Positions 1-8,049 of a stretch of DNA of 28,589 nt are shown here, piece after piece. Source of the DNA: an uncultured Campylobacter sp. (GTDB taxonomy: Bacteria > Campylobacterota > Campylobacteria > Campylobacterales > Campylobacteraceae). The stretch lies in assembly GCF_938045775.1 (NCBI RefSeq), contig NZ_CALIBH010000238.1, forward strand, positions 1 to 28,589, given 5' to 3'. Position numbers and translations under genes: made by a program. Each line of letters opens with the position of its first letter. The stretch's first letter is position 1. Under the pieces are notes generated by a model. The model was given only the letters and a program-made list of their open reading frames with translations, made no database searches and was not told the DNA's origin.

Positions 1-2
1 CG

Positions 3-566
3 TTAATCAAACAGCGAGGGTTGCAGCGATTTGATCTTGTAGCTTGCGCGGTGAAAAGGCGTGAGCCCGTACCGCTCGATCGCCGCGATGTGCGCAGCCG
101 AGCCGTAACCTTTGTTTTGCGCGAAGCCGTATTGCGGGTAGCGCTGCGCGAGCTCATACATCGTGCTATCGCGCGTGACCTTGGCGAGGATACTTGCGGC
201 GCTTACTTCGGCGATTTGCGCATCGGCTTTTATGAGCGTCTGAAGCCCGCGTACGCCGAAGGTTGCGTTGCCGTCGTAGATGATCTGTCCGCTAAAACCC
301 ATAAAATGCGCGAGAATCTGCTCAAGCGCCGATCTTAGACATGCGCTGAGTCCGATCTCATCGACTTGCGCGCTTGAAATTTCGACGATTTTGTAGCGCG
401 AGTTTTTGATGATTACGGCGTAGAGCTCCTCGCGGCGCTTTTCGCTTAGCTTTTTACTATCGGCAAGGCCTGCGATCTCGCGCCGCAGCACGCAGCCCGC
501 GACGCAAAGCGGCCCCGCAAGACAGCCGCGCCCAGCCTCGTCGATGCCGCAAATCTGCCCGCTCAC
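3..566 (-). CDS. rnhB: Ribonuclease HII
   Basis: RNase HII cuts the RNA strand of RNA-DNA hybrids and starts removal of single ribonucleotides misincorporated in DNA. The 187-residue product opens with the family signature GIDEAGRG at residues 7-14 (first catalytic Asp and Glu), has the DSKKLSEKRRE motif near residue 36 and the DAQ...ASILAKVTRD segment around residues 114-132 that carries the remaining acidic site residues. Length is normal for the family and the frame is complete, with TAA at the very edge of the window. The start is GTG at 566. It overlaps the stop of the upstream RDD gene by 4 bases (GTGA), so the two are probably translationally coupled. Confidence 0.95.
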   Translation of the reverse strand: MSGQICGIDEAGRGCLAGPLCVAGCVLRREIAGLADSKKLSEKRREELYAVIIKNSRYKIVEISSAQVDEIGLSACLRSALEQILAHFMGFSGQIIYDGNATFGVRGLQTLIKADAQIAEVSAASILAKVTRDSTMYELAQRYPQYGFAQNKGYGSAAHIAAIERYGLTPFHRASYKIKSLQPSLFD

Positions 567-988
567 TGCGCGTCCTTTCGCACGACGGGCACGGCTCCGC
601 TTAGCAGGTCGTGTAAATTTAATCTATCTTTGCGAAAAAAGCAGATCAAAAGCCCGATGACGCTAAAGCCCGCAAATACGAAGTACGCAAAGCGCGCTAA
701 GGCTCTAAAGAAGCTTACTTTGCGTCCGCTACGAATGTCGATGAGATAAAGCCCCGCGAGCTTATAGCCCGGAGTCTGAGCGCAGCGAGCATAAAATGCT
801 GCGCAAATAGCGCCGTAAGCAAGCCAGATAAGCGCGATCGCGGCTTGGTTGCGCCACAGAGCCTCTTTTGAGCCCAAGACGAGATAGGTAACGCTGTAAA
901 ATAGGGGCATCGCGATGATGAAAAGATCGACGATGAAGGCCTTTATGCGCAGAAAAATCGGTGAAATCTTAGCTTTTTGTTTTACCAT
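563..988 (-). CDS. RDD family membrane protein
   Basis: Small integral membrane protein of 141 residues. After a basic N-terminus it has the RDD-type opening (IFLRIKAFIVDLFI, about residues 11-24), with Arg in helix 1 and Asp in the same helix, then three further hydrophobic stretches near 44-66 and 95-116. A conserved-looking GYKLAGLYLID segment (about 74-84) lies between the pairs, as in the family, and the C-terminus is LNLHDLLSGAVPV, matching the usual RDD ending. The molecular function of most RDD proteins is unknown; some are linked to ion transport. It overlaps rnhB by 4 bases. A 103-base gap separates it from pyrE upstream. Confidence 0.85.
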   Translation of the reverse strand: MVKQKAKISPIFLRIKAFIVDLFIIAMPLFYSVTYLVLGSKEALWRNQAAIALIWLAYGAICAAFYARCAQTPGYKLAGLYLIDIRSGRKVSFFRALARFAYFVFAGFSVIGLLICFFRKDRLNLHDLLSGAVPVVRKDAQ

Positions 989-1091
989 TTCGATCCGTTT
1001 TAGATTAAATTTTAAAATTCCGGCGCGCTAAATTTAGAGCCGAGAGGATAAAATTTAATCTCGTTGCGGTTTGTTAGCAGCAAATCGGCGC

Positions 1092-1703
1092 CTAGTTTCC
1101 GCGACTGCCGGGCTTGATCGCCTTACTTCCTGCGGCACAAAGCGGGCAGGTTGCGGGCTCGTAAATTTCAAACTCGAAATTGCCTAGCGCAAAAAACGGC
1201 TTGTCTGTGGGCAGCTTGGCGCCAGCCTTAGCGACGCTGCCCGCTAAATTTGCGACCTTGCAAAATCCGCGATTGGCAAGCGCGGCAAAGCCCGCGACCT
1301 CGCCGCCTAGGTTTTCGATGAGCTTTGCGCTTTCAAGAGCAGAGCCACCCGTAGTGATGACGTCCTCACAGATGATAAATCTCTCGCCCTTATGCACTTC
1401 AAAGCCGCGGCGCAGGCTCATTACGCGATCTACGCGCTCGGTAAATATGAAACGCTTTTTTGCCGCGCGAGCTAGCTCGTAGCCCGCTAAAATTCCGCCC
1501 AGCGCGGGCGAGCAGACGCTATCAAACTCTACGCCCGCTTTTTCGATTATTGCGGCGAGCTCGTCTGCGAGCCGTCCCGCGAGCTGCGGATCCTCAAGTA
1601 CTTTGGCGCTTTGCAGATAGAATTCCGAATGGTTGCCGCTTGAAAGCAGAAAATGCCCCTGCAGATATGCACCGCAGTCGCGATAGATTTTTTCTATATT
1701 CAC
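1092..1703 (-). CDS. pyrE: Orotate phosphoribosyltransferase
   Basis: Joins orotate to PRPP to give OMP in de novo pyrimidine synthesis; cytoplasmic. The 203-residue protein has the N-terminal GHFLLSSGNHSEFYLQ segment (about 16-31), a Lys/Arg-rich catalytic loop region, and the type I phosphoribosyltransferase PRPP loop FIICEDVITTGGSA (about 108-121). The C-terminal CPLCAAGSKAIKPGSRG adds a CxxC pair, seen in related epsilon-group enzymes as far as I recall. The start is GTG at 1703, only 3 bases after the frr stop, with GAAGG inside the frr end as the ribosome site, so translation is probably coupled to frr. Confidence 0.95.
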   Translation of the reverse strand: MNIEKIYRDCGAYLQGHFLLSSGNHSEFYLQSAKVLEDPQLAGRLADELAAIIEKAGVEFDSVCSPALGGILAGYELARAAKKRFIFTERVDRVMSLRRGFEVHKGERFIICEDVITTGGSALESAKLIENLGGEVAGFAALANRGFCKVANLAGSVAKAGAKLPTDKPFFALGNFEFEIYEPATCPLCAAGSKAIKPGSRGN

Positions 1704-1706
1704 AGC

Positions 1707-2264
1707 TCAGACCTTCAAAAGCTCGGCTTCTTTAGCCTTGACTGCGTCGTCGATCTTGCTTGAGTAGGAGTCGGTGATCTTTTGCACCTCGTCGTAGCCT
1801 TTTTTGGCGTCGTCTTCGGAGATCGCTTTGTCTTTTTCAAGCTTTTTAATCTCGTCGTTGGCGTCTTTACGAACGTTGCGAATGCCGATTTTGGCCTTCT
1901 CGCCCATCGCTTTAGCCTTTTTGGCGTTTTCTTGGCGCTGATCGAGCGTCATCGGCGGGAAAAAGAGCTTCACGCTCTCGCCGTCATTAGTTGGGTTTAC
2001 GCCGATATTTGCCGCTGCGATCGCGCTTTCGATTGCCTTTAGCATCGGCTTTTCCCACGGCGTGATCGAGATCGTGACCGCATCGGTCGAAAGGACGGTT
2101 GCGACCTGATTTAGCGGAGTTTGCGAGCCGTAATAATCCACGAAAATATGATCCAGGATCGCCACGCTCACCTTGCCGGTGCGTAGCGTCGTAAAGTCCT
2201 TTTTCAAAGCCTCGATAGCTCGATCGCCGTTTGCTCTTTGCTCTTTGTAGATAGCTTCTAGCAT
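1707..2264 (-). CDS. frr: Ribosome recycling factor
   Basis: Works with EF-G to split post-termination ribosomes so subunits can be reused. The 185-residue length is exactly typical. The N-terminus runs AIEALKKDFTTLRTGKVSVAILD (split here by the conserved LRTGK), followed by the LNQVATV and ITPWEKPMLKAIE segments of the beta-rich domain. The C-terminal third is charged coiled-coil helix (KKLEKDKAISEDDAKKGYDE) as expected for the three-helix bundle. ATG at 2264 has AAAGGAT just upstream. It sits between secG and pyrE, the same order I recall in C. jejuni; a hairpin between secG and frr suggests frr-pyrE may have its own promoter. Confidence 0.97.
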   Translation of the reverse strand: MLEAIYKEQRANGDRAIEALKKDFTTLRTGKVSVAILDHIFVDYYGSQTPLNQVATVLSTDAVTISITPWEKPMLKAIESAIAAANIGVNPTNDGESVKLFFPPMTLDQRQENAKKAKAMGEKAKIGIRNVRKDANDEIKKLEKDKAISEDDAKKGYDEVQKITDSYSSKIDDAVKAKEAELLKV

Positions 2265-2320
2265 TCAAATCCTTTAAATAAAATTTGCGAAATTATAGCG
2301 TTAAAAAAATAAGAATAGCA

Positions 2321-2349
2321 TTTAAAAGCGCGGATTTTGCGCTTTTAAA
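2321..2349 (-). terminator. Hairpin downstream of secG
   Basis: Perfect 11-bp inverted repeat TTTAAAAGCGC (2321-2331) and GCGCTTTTAAA (2339-2349) with a 7-base loop. Read on the minus strand it lies 17 bases after the secG stop and is followed by a T-rich stretch (complement of 2301-2320). It is in the secG-frr gap, so it may only attenuate read-through into frr. Confidence 0.6.
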
Positions 2350-2365
2350 TTTTAAAATTTAGAGT

Positions 2366-2896
2366 TTATTTGGTTGTGTTTTGATCTGCGGAAGCAGCGC
2401 TCGCATTGGTATCGCTTGCGGCGCTTGATGCTTGCGACCGAGCAGGCGCGCTAGCTGCGGTGGTACCGGTAGCAGGAACTGTGGGCGCTTCGATTTTCGT
2501 ATCCGTTGCATTGGTCTCACCGCTAATTATGAAATTTGACTCAGTGCTTGCCGGAGCGAAATTAGGCTTTGCGCCTGAAGCTGGTATGGATGGCACGCTA
2601 GGGACAGCGTTTGGCACGGATTTAGTAGCATTTGCTTCGATCTTTACGCGATCGACTACGGAAGATTTAGCATCTTGCTGATAGAAATATGCGAGCACAA
2701 GTGTATTTATCACGAATAAAATTCCCATCGCGGCGGTAAATTTAGCTAAAAATCCAGCTGGACCCTTCGCACCAAATAAGCTTTCGTTGCTTCCGCTGTA
2801 TGCGCCAAGCCCGATAGAAGAGCTCTTTTGCAGCAGGACGGAGATCGTAATTATCACGGCGAAGACGACCTGTAAAACCAAAAATAATGTAGTCAC
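2366..2896 (-). CDS. secG: Preprotein translocase subunit SecG
   Basis: Small membrane partner of SecYEG that assists protein export. Residues 1-75 carry the family features: a first membrane helix (LFLVLQVVFAVIITISVLLQ), the cytoplasmic loop with SSSIGLGAYSGSNESLFGAKGP, and a second helix (FLAKFTAAMGILFVINTLVLAYF). The remaining ~100 residues are a low-complexity tail rich in Ala, Ser, Thr, Pro and Asn. At 176 residues it is clearly longer than E. coli SecG (about 110). GTG at 2896 is the start, with AAAGG about 9 bases upstream. A -10 box is visible on the minus strand at 2929-2934. Confidence 0.93.
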   Translation of the reverse strand: MTTLFLVLQVVFAVIITISVLLQKSSSIGLGAYSGSNESLFGAKGPAGFLAKFTAAMGILFVINTLVLAYFYQQDAKSSVVDRVKIEANATKSVPNAVPSVPSIPASGAKPNFAPASTESNFIISGETNATDTKIEAPTVPATGTTAASAPARSQASSAASDTNASAASADQNTTK

Positions 2897-2928
2897 TATA
2901 AAAACCTTTTGAAAAAATTGAATTCGCG

Positions 2929-2934
2929 ATTATA
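2929..2934 (-). promoter_or_regulatory. -10 element for secG
   Basis: Reads TATAAT on the minus strand, about 33 bases before the secG GTG. It is placed so that transcription would begin near 2922, giving a leader of about 25 bases. There is no obvious -35, which is usual in Campylobacter. Confidence 0.5.
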
Positions 2935-2965
2935 ATAAAAGATTTATAAATTTTAAGTTAAGAGT

Positions 2966-2984
2966 GCACCGCACGAAGCGGTGC
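2966..2984 (-). terminator. Hairpin after the Bax-1 family gene
   Basis: Perfect GC-rich stem GCACCGC (2966-2972) / GCGGTGC (2978-2984) with a 5-base loop, 7 bases past the stop of the minus-strand gene at 2992. The downstream minus-strand sequence has only a weak T tract, so termination may be inefficient or Rho-assisted. Confidence 0.6.
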
Positions 2985-2991
2985 GTAAAAT

Positions 2992-3687
2992 TTAGTCTCT
3001 GCTTGCACCGAAAATTCTTAGCAGCGAAAGGAAGAGGTTGTAGATGTTTAGATACATATCTACGGCAGCCATTATCGGTGAAGTGTAGGTGCCGTTGATG
3101 ATGTTTTTAGTATCATAGATAATATACATCGAAAAGATTAAAGCCGAAAAAGCTGAAATCGCTATATCAAGCACGGTGCTTTTGAAAAAGAAGTAGTTCA
3201 AAAGGCTTAGCACGATAATAGCCACAAGCGATACCAATAGCGGTTTGCCCCAAGAGTCGAAATTTGTCTTTGTATTCATCGCATAAACGGTAAGAGCACC
3301 GAAAGTAATCGCCGTAGCCACAAACGCATGTGTTACCACATCTCCGGCACCTGCTGCGATATAAATAGCGATCAATTTACCTAGAGTAAGACCGGTAATA
3401 AAGGTAAATGCAAAAAGCAAAACCAGCGCGATCGTGTTGGCGCCGCGATTTACGGCTGCTTGCATACCGAAGATCAGCCCCATTAAAACTACCAGATATA
3501 AAATCGGATGAAGAGCCAAGCTCATGCCGAAGCTCATCGCCACAAAAGCCCCTGCCGCCGCAGCTATCATCGAAGCGGTTAGAAGCGCGTAGGTTTGTTT
3601 AATGGTCTGAGAGATTCGTCCTTGTTCCAGTGACGCGTCCGATAGCTCATAGCCGTCCGCATAATTTCGTCTGTCGTATAGACTCAT
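2992..3687 (-). CDS. Bax inhibitor-1 / YccA-YbhL family membrane protein
   Basis: Polytopic inner-membrane protein of 231 residues with about seven hydrophobic helices: near 35-55, 60-78, 84-103, 118-138, 148-168, 173-192 and 208-225. The FALTFITGL-like helix with GLTLG, the central YAMNTKTNFDSWGK loop and the late helix with IIYDTKNII are typical of the TMBIM (BI-1) family; the paired acidic residues near YDT and AAVDMYLNIYNLFL correspond to the proposed pH/calcium-sensing pair. Bacterial members affect membrane protease FtsH or calcium leak, but the role here is not known. ATG at 3687 has GGAG upstream. It is divergent from the carbonic anhydrase gene. Confidence 0.92.
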   Translation of the reverse strand: MSLYDRRNYADGYELSDASLEQGRISQTIKQTYALLTASMIAAAAGAFVAMSFGMSLALHPILYLVVLMGLIFGMQAAVNRGANTIALVLLFAFTFITGLTLGKLIAIYIAAGAGDVVTHAFVATAITFGALTVYAMNTKTNFDSWGKPLLVSLVAIIVLSLLNYFFFKSTVLDIAISAFSALIFSMYIIYDTKNIINGTYTSPIMAAVDMYLNIYNLFLSLLRIFGASRD

Positions 3688-3788
3688 ATTTTTCTCCTTC
3701 TTTTGATTTATGAGCGGGGAGTTTAGCGAAAATTTGGTAAATATATAATTAAAAATTCCTAGAATTCTATCTATTTATGAAAGTAATA

Positions 3789-3794
3789 TATAAT
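3789..3794 (+). promoter_or_regulatory. -10 element for carbonic anhydrase operon
   Basis: TATAAT preceded by AATA, 24 bases before the ATG at 3819; transcription would start near 3801. AAGGAG at 3808-3813 is the ribosome site. The AT-rich divergent gap 3688-3818 also holds TATATATT on the opposite strand near 3742-3752, which may serve the Bax-1 family gene. Confidence 0.6.
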
Positions 3795-3818
3795 TCCCGA
3801 CTTTTTTAAGGAGAAAGT

Positions 3819-4487
3819 ATGCCCAGCCAGTTAATAAATGGAGCTATTAAATTTATGGAAGAAAATTTTGCCGAGCATGCCGAGCTTTTCGGGAGTCTGG
3901 CAAATCATCAAAAGCCCCACACACTTTTTATCGGCTGCTCTGACTCGCGCGTGGTGCCAAGCTTAATTACCTCGACGCTTCCAGGAGAGCTTTTCGTCGT
4001 ACGAAATATCGCAAACGTCGTTCCTCCATACCGCATTAGCGAGGAATTTTTAGCAACTACCTCAGCGATTGAATACGCGCTATATGCGCTAAATGTCAAG
4101 AATATCATCGTTTGTGGGCACAGCAACTGCGGGGGTTGCGCGGCGCTGTTTTATGACGCAAAAAAGCTTGAAAAAATTCCAAACGTAAGGCGCTGGCTAA
4201 ATTTAATGCAGCCCGTAAAAGACGAGGTCGAAAAGCTCAAAGATCTCGGCACCGACAAGCGCGAGTGGATCACCGAGCGGCTAAATATTATAAATTCCAT
4301 GCAAAATTTACTTAGCTTTCCTGGCATCAAAGACGCCTACAAAAACGGCGAGATTAAAATTTACGGCTGGCACTACGTCATCGAAACGGGCGAGCTATTC
4401 AACTACGACGACGAAGGCGCGCATTTTACGCTATTAAATAAGGGAATGGATTATGAAAAAATCTATAATCAGCTTTTTAACGATTAG
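3819..4487 (+). CDS. Beta-class carbonic anhydrase
   Basis: Zinc enzyme converting CO2 and water to bicarbonate, important in capnophilic bacteria. The 222-residue protein contains the beta-class zinc site: CSDSRVVPS (Cys40, with the Asp42-Arg44 dyad) and CGHSNCGGC (His at about 101 and Cys at about 104). Length is normal. Sequence and place match the C. jejuni locus that I recall as cynT/canB. Its 3' end overlaps the start of the MscS gene by 35 bases, so the channel's ribosome site lies inside this coding region. It is the first gene of a four-gene overlapping run. Confidence 0.95.
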   Translation: MPSQLINGAIKFMEENFAEHAELFGSLANHQKPHTLFIGCSDSRVVPSLITSTLPGELFVVRNIANVVPPYRISEEFLATTSAIEYALYALNVKNIIVCGHSNCGGCAALFYDAKKLEKIPNVRRWLNLMQPVKDEVEKLKDLGTDKREWITERLNIINSMQNLLSFPGIKDAYKNGEIKIYGWHYVIETGELFNYDDEGAHFTLLNKGMDYEKIYNQLFND

Positions 4488-6567
4488 TCTTTTTAGCGTC
4501 GCTTTAGCGTTTGCAGACCTCAACACGACCGGTGAGGGAAGCTTTGTAGAGACAAATTCTTCCGCGCCCGAGGCAAATCTTACTTTAGAAAACAACAAAA
4601 CCGAGATCAAAAAAGAAGTCGCTAAAATTCTATCCAAATCCCTCGGTGCGGAGGATGGAAATAAAACTGAAGTAATAAATATGATCGCAGAAAAGGTCGC
4701 CAAAACGGAGACTTCACAGAAAAAAGCTCCTAACGGCGAGACGCTTATCTCTGTAATCAAAGAGATTAAAAAGCTAAATTTACAACGCAGCTCCCTGCTT
4801 AACGGCGGCGATGCCAACGCGAGCAAAAACGAGCTAGACGCCATCGATCGCAATAAAGCTAAGCTCTTTGATCGCCTACCTTTTGCGATTACGCAGCAGG
4901 ATATGGATATCGAAAGCATAATGTCGTATGCGCAAAATAAAAAGAACATCCAAACTACGCTAAAAAAATACGCCAAAAAGCAGAGCTCTCCCGAATACGT
5001 AAATGCAAGCGCGGATTTGGAAAAAATGGAGATGGCAGAGATCTTTTATACCTCGCTTATGAAAATTGAGGATATGTTTGTAAACGGCGCAAGCAGAAGT
5101 GCTCTTGAAAGCGAGCTAAGTAGCACGCTACTAAATATCCAAACTAGGGATTTTAGCAAACTTAATGATTTGAAAAATAATCTAAGCAGTCAAGAGCAGA
5201 TAGACGCCTTAGAGTCTAAAATCAACGATTTGAAAAACGACAAGCAGACCTACGACGAGGTGCTTACGTATCTGTCGCGAAATAGCGATCTGCTTGCAAG
5301 CAGCGTAGTTTTTACCAGCTTAAATTTTAAGTCGGTGATCGATTATATCAACGATAAAATTCCGTTTAAGCTCAGCCACGTAAATTTCGGCAAGCTCATT
5401 CTAATCACGCTGATTACGCTATTTTTCTACTCGCTTCGCAGACTGCTTGCCAACATCATCTATTTCGTATTTAAATTCTTTAATAAAAGCTTTTCGCTGG
5501 ATAGCGAAACTCTAAAAACGCAAGTAGTGGGCATCATCAAGCGTCCGATGGGTATTTTGCTGATCGCTTATTCGGTCGATATCTGTCTTAGTATATTTTA
5601 TTATCCGGCGCCCGTGCCGATAAAATTTGCAAATTTATTCTCGATCGTTTACGTGGTACTTTGGGCATGGCTCATTATCGAAATCATCGACGGTTACGGC
5701 ATTATTGTGCTTGGAAACATCACGAAAAAAGGCGTCAGAAAAGATATCATAAATCTAGTCGTTAAAATTCTATACGTCATCGTAATCATCATCGCCGCAC
5801 TTTTGGTGCTAGAGCGTCTGGGCTTTGACATCTCGGCGCTTATGGCATCGCTTGGAATCGGCGGACTTGCGATCGCATTTGCGACCAAGGACATCATCGC
5901 AAATTTCTTCTCGTCCGTGATGCTATTATTTGATAATTCATTCTCGCAAGGAGACTGGGTCGTATTAGGCGACATAGAAGGAAACGTCGTAGAAACGGGC
6001 TTTAGAAAGACGACGATCAGAACCTTTGACAACGCTCTTGTTTTTGTGCCGAATTCCAACATAATGGCGCAAAATATCAAAAACTGGAGCCGCAGGAAGG
6101 TAGGACGGAATTTAAAGCTTACCGTGGGCGTCGAATACGGCGCGAGCACGGCTCAACTGCGAAAGTGCGTAAACGACATCAAAGAGATGCTAAAATCTCA
6201 CCCAGGCATCGCTCAGTCTGCCGATACGGCATTAAATTCTAAAGATTTTCGTATGCGCTATAGACAAAATATGGTCTCTATCGACGATTTAGCGGGCTAT
6301 AAAAGCACTATGTTTGTGGCGCTAGATAGCTTTGGCGATTCGTCTATTAACATTTTAGTTTACTGCTTCACAAAAACCGTAATATGGGCAAATTTCATCC
6401 AAACCAAAGAGGATGTTTTATTTAAAATAATGGAGATCGTGGAGCAAAACGGACTATCGTTTGCCTTCCCATCACAGAGCGTTTATATCGAAAATATACC
6501 GGAAATAGCAAGTGAATGCGTAAAATCAAAAGTAAATTCCAACGACAAAGGAGAGCAAAATGGCTGA
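4453..6567 (+). CDS. MscS-type mechanosensitive channel with periplasmic extension
   Basis: A 704-residue channel protein. Residues 1-21 form a signal peptide (MKKSIISFLTISLFSVALAF), followed by ~290 polar, helix-rich residues (probably periplasmic coiled coil). Hydrophobic helices then lie at about 312-345, 365-385, 395-415 and 430-455. The pore helix has GIGGLAIAFATKD (about 468-480), the Gly/Ala-rich signature of MscS TM3, followed by the beta domain (QGDWVVLGDIEGNV...PNSNIMAQNIKNWSRR) and a C-terminal alpha/beta domain. Such long versions resemble MscK/YbiO-type channels that release solutes on hypo-osmotic shock. ATG at 4453 with AAGGGA upstream lies inside the carbonic anhydrase gene. 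Its stop overlaps the next small gene by 8 bases. Confidence 0.93.
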   Translation: MKKSIISFLTISLFSVALAFADLNTTGEGSFVETNSSAPEANLTLENNKTEIKKEVAKILSKSLGAEDGNKTEVINMIAEKVAKTETSQKKAPNGETLISVIKEIKKLNLQRSSLLNGGDANASKNELDAIDRNKAKLFDRLPFAITQQDMDIESIMSYAQNKKNIQTTLKKYAKKQSSPEYVNASADLEKMEMAEIFYTSLMKIEDMFVNGASRSALESELSSTLLNIQTRDFSKLNDLKNNLSSQEQIDALESKINDLKNDKQTYDEVLTYLSRNSDLLASSVVFTSLNFKSVIDYINDKIPFKLSHVNFGKLILITLITLFFYSLRRLLANIIYFVFKFFNKSFSLDSETLKTQVVGIIKRPMGILLIAYSVDICLSIFYYPAPVPIKFANLFSIVYVVLWAWLIIEIIDGYGIIVLGNITKKGVRKDIINLVVKILYVIVIIIAALLVLERLGFDISALMASLGIGGLAIAFATKDIIANFFSSVMLLFDNSFSQGDWVVLGDIEGNVVETGFRKTTIRTFDNALVFVPNSNIMAQNIKNWSRRKVGRNLKLTVGVEYGASTAQLRKCVNDIKEMLKSHPGIAQSADTALNSKDFRMRYRQNMVSIDDLAGYKSTMFVALDSFGDSSINILVYCFTKTVIWANFIQTKEDVLFKIMEIVEQNGLSFAFPSQSVYIENIPEIASECVKSKVNSNDKGEQNG

Positions 6568-6733
6568 TTTCGATGACTTCGAAGACGAAGAGTTCGATGA
6601 GGACGAATACGAGGACGATGATCTAATCGGAGGCGATGAGAGTTACAACTACAACTACGACGAGGATGATTACAGCTACGAAGACGACGACGGTTTTAAC
6701 GATTATAGCGATTTGGACAGCGAGGATTATTAG
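6560..6733 (+). CDS. 57-residue extremely acidic protein
   Basis: Small gene not matching any family I recognise. Translation gives 57 residues with 20 Asp, 10 Glu and 8 Tyr and not a single Lys, Arg or His, so net charge is about -30. It is organised as Asp/Glu clusters separated by Phe or Tyr, with one short neutral break (LIGG, residues 22-25). It is probably disordered and could bind metal ions or a basic protein surface; that is inference. The gene is credible because AAAGGAG (6547-6553) sits 6 bases before the ATG, the ATG overlaps the channel gene's stop by 8 bases, and its TAG shares a base with the GTG start of the SOD-like gene (TAGTG). Confidence 0.8.
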   Translation: MADFDDFEDEEFDEDEYEDDDLIGGDESYNYNYDEDDYSYEDDDGFNDYSDLDSEDY

Positions 6734-7464
6734 TGTTTAGATCCAGGGCACTGCCTTTTGATCCGAGAGCGAATAAAATCGCGAGCTTGCAAAGCTTAAA
6801 ATTTCATCACGGCGGGCTTTGCGAGGACTACGTCTCTGCCTTAAATCGAGATATTGCGGACACACCGATACAAAACGCGGATCTTTTTACGATCATCACG
6901 CAGTCTTTCAGGGAGGCGCACGGCGAGGAGTGCGAGTTTTCGCAAATTTCAAAGCTTTATCAAATTTGCCTAGGTTTTAGCCGTATTTTTAACAATGCCT
7001 CTGAAATTTACAACCACGATTTTTACTTCGATTGTATCGCGCAGCCCAGCGAGTCTAGCGGCGAGCTCGCGGACGCTTTAGCACAGGCTTTCGGCGGGAT
7101 GGAAAATTTTAAAAGCGAGTTTTTAAAGCGCGCGATGGGGCTTTTCGGCAGCGGCTGGTGCTGGCTTGCGTGCGACGAGCGCGCGGCAAATTTAGAAATC
7201 ATCACGACGCAAAACGCGGATACGCCGATCGTGCGTGGTAAAATTCCGCTTTTAGCCTGCGATCTTTGGGAGCACGCCTATTATGTCGATCATCAAAATG
7301 CGCGCAAGTTCTACGTGGAGAGCTTCTTGCGTTTTGCGGACTTTGGCTTTGCAAGCGACGCCTACTTCCAGGCGAAAAAGCAAGGACTTGACTCCGTAAA
7401 GCTCTACATCAGCGAGCTCCACCCCGCCGCATCTTCGCGCTGCGATTGCGGCTGCTGCGGATAA
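6733..7464 (+). CDS. Divergent Fe/Mn superoxide dismutase-like protein
   Basis: A 243-residue protein with the Fe/Mn-SOD fold. All four metal ligands can be placed: His25 (FHHG), His95 (YNHDFYF), Asp177 and His181 (DLWEHAY); the active-site Tyr is Tyr33 and GSGWCWL is at 139-145. Several second-sphere residues are unusual. The Fe-SOD Gln69 position (E. coli numbering) is Glu91, the KHH after the first ligand is GLC, and a ~20-residue insertion precedes the second ligand. The tail ends CDCGCCG, a Cys cluster absent from normal SODs. GTG at 6733 gives the expected MFRSRALPF start and overlaps the acidic gene's stop. It could be an active SOD, or a non-dismutase relative. Confidence 0.85.
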   Translation: MFRSRALPFDPRANKIASLQSLKFHHGGLCEDYVSALNRDIADTPIQNADLFTIITQSFREAHGEECEFSQISKLYQICLGFSRIFNNASEIYNHDFYFDCIAQPSESSGELADALAQAFGGMENFKSEFLKRAMGLFGSGWCWLACDERAANLEIITTQNADTPIVRGKIPLLACDLWEHAYYVDHQNARKFYVESFLRFADFGFASDAYFQAKKQGLDSVKLYISELHPAASSRCDCGCCG

Positions 7465-8049
7465 ATTCGGACTTTTGCCGAGTAAACTTTAGCGCTGCGG
7501 ATTTTCGGTTCTCTATGCCCGCCGCACGCTAAATTTCAAACGGCTACGTCTTTCAATGCCCGTATTTTGCCGCACGGATACTGCGCGCGCCATACAGCCT
7601 GCGGTGCTCTGCGAGCACTCACGGTCTACCGCGCTCTAAATTTACGTAAATTTTGATTTTTAGCTCATTTGACATCTGCGGATTAAAATTTAAGATTTTT
7701 AATTTGAAGTTTGCTTGACTTAGTTCACCGCTCGTTACGCGCCAAATTCCGAGTGCTTCTCCTTTTCAGCGCTTATATCTTGTGCGCAAATACCGCGTTG
7801 CACGGACTCCTATACAAAATTTAGCTCTATATGGCTCTGCTTTCTTAAAATTTTTGCCACCTGCGTATTGAAATTTAACGCTACGAGCGAGCATCTTGCA
7901 AAATTTTAAAGTTGCAATAAGCCCATGAAATTTTCATACCGAAATAAGCAGCGCATTCTTTGCTTCCGTAATTATATAGAGAGGCACTCTCTGCATCCCT
8001 GCTTTGTTCACCCATGCCCTATTCGTAAAATTTTGTTTAGTAAAGCGGT

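Noticed and set aside
1180..1735. Overlapping plus-strand frames opposite pyrE, and similar antisense frames opposite moeA, the MFS gene and hcp
   Set aside because: They mirror strong conserved genes, have Arg/Ser-rich composition typical of antisense shadows, and lack ribosome sites.
7465..7483. Terminator right after the SOD-like gene
   Set aside because: ATTCGG/CCGAGT gives only a 6-bp stem including a G-U pair, with no T run after it.
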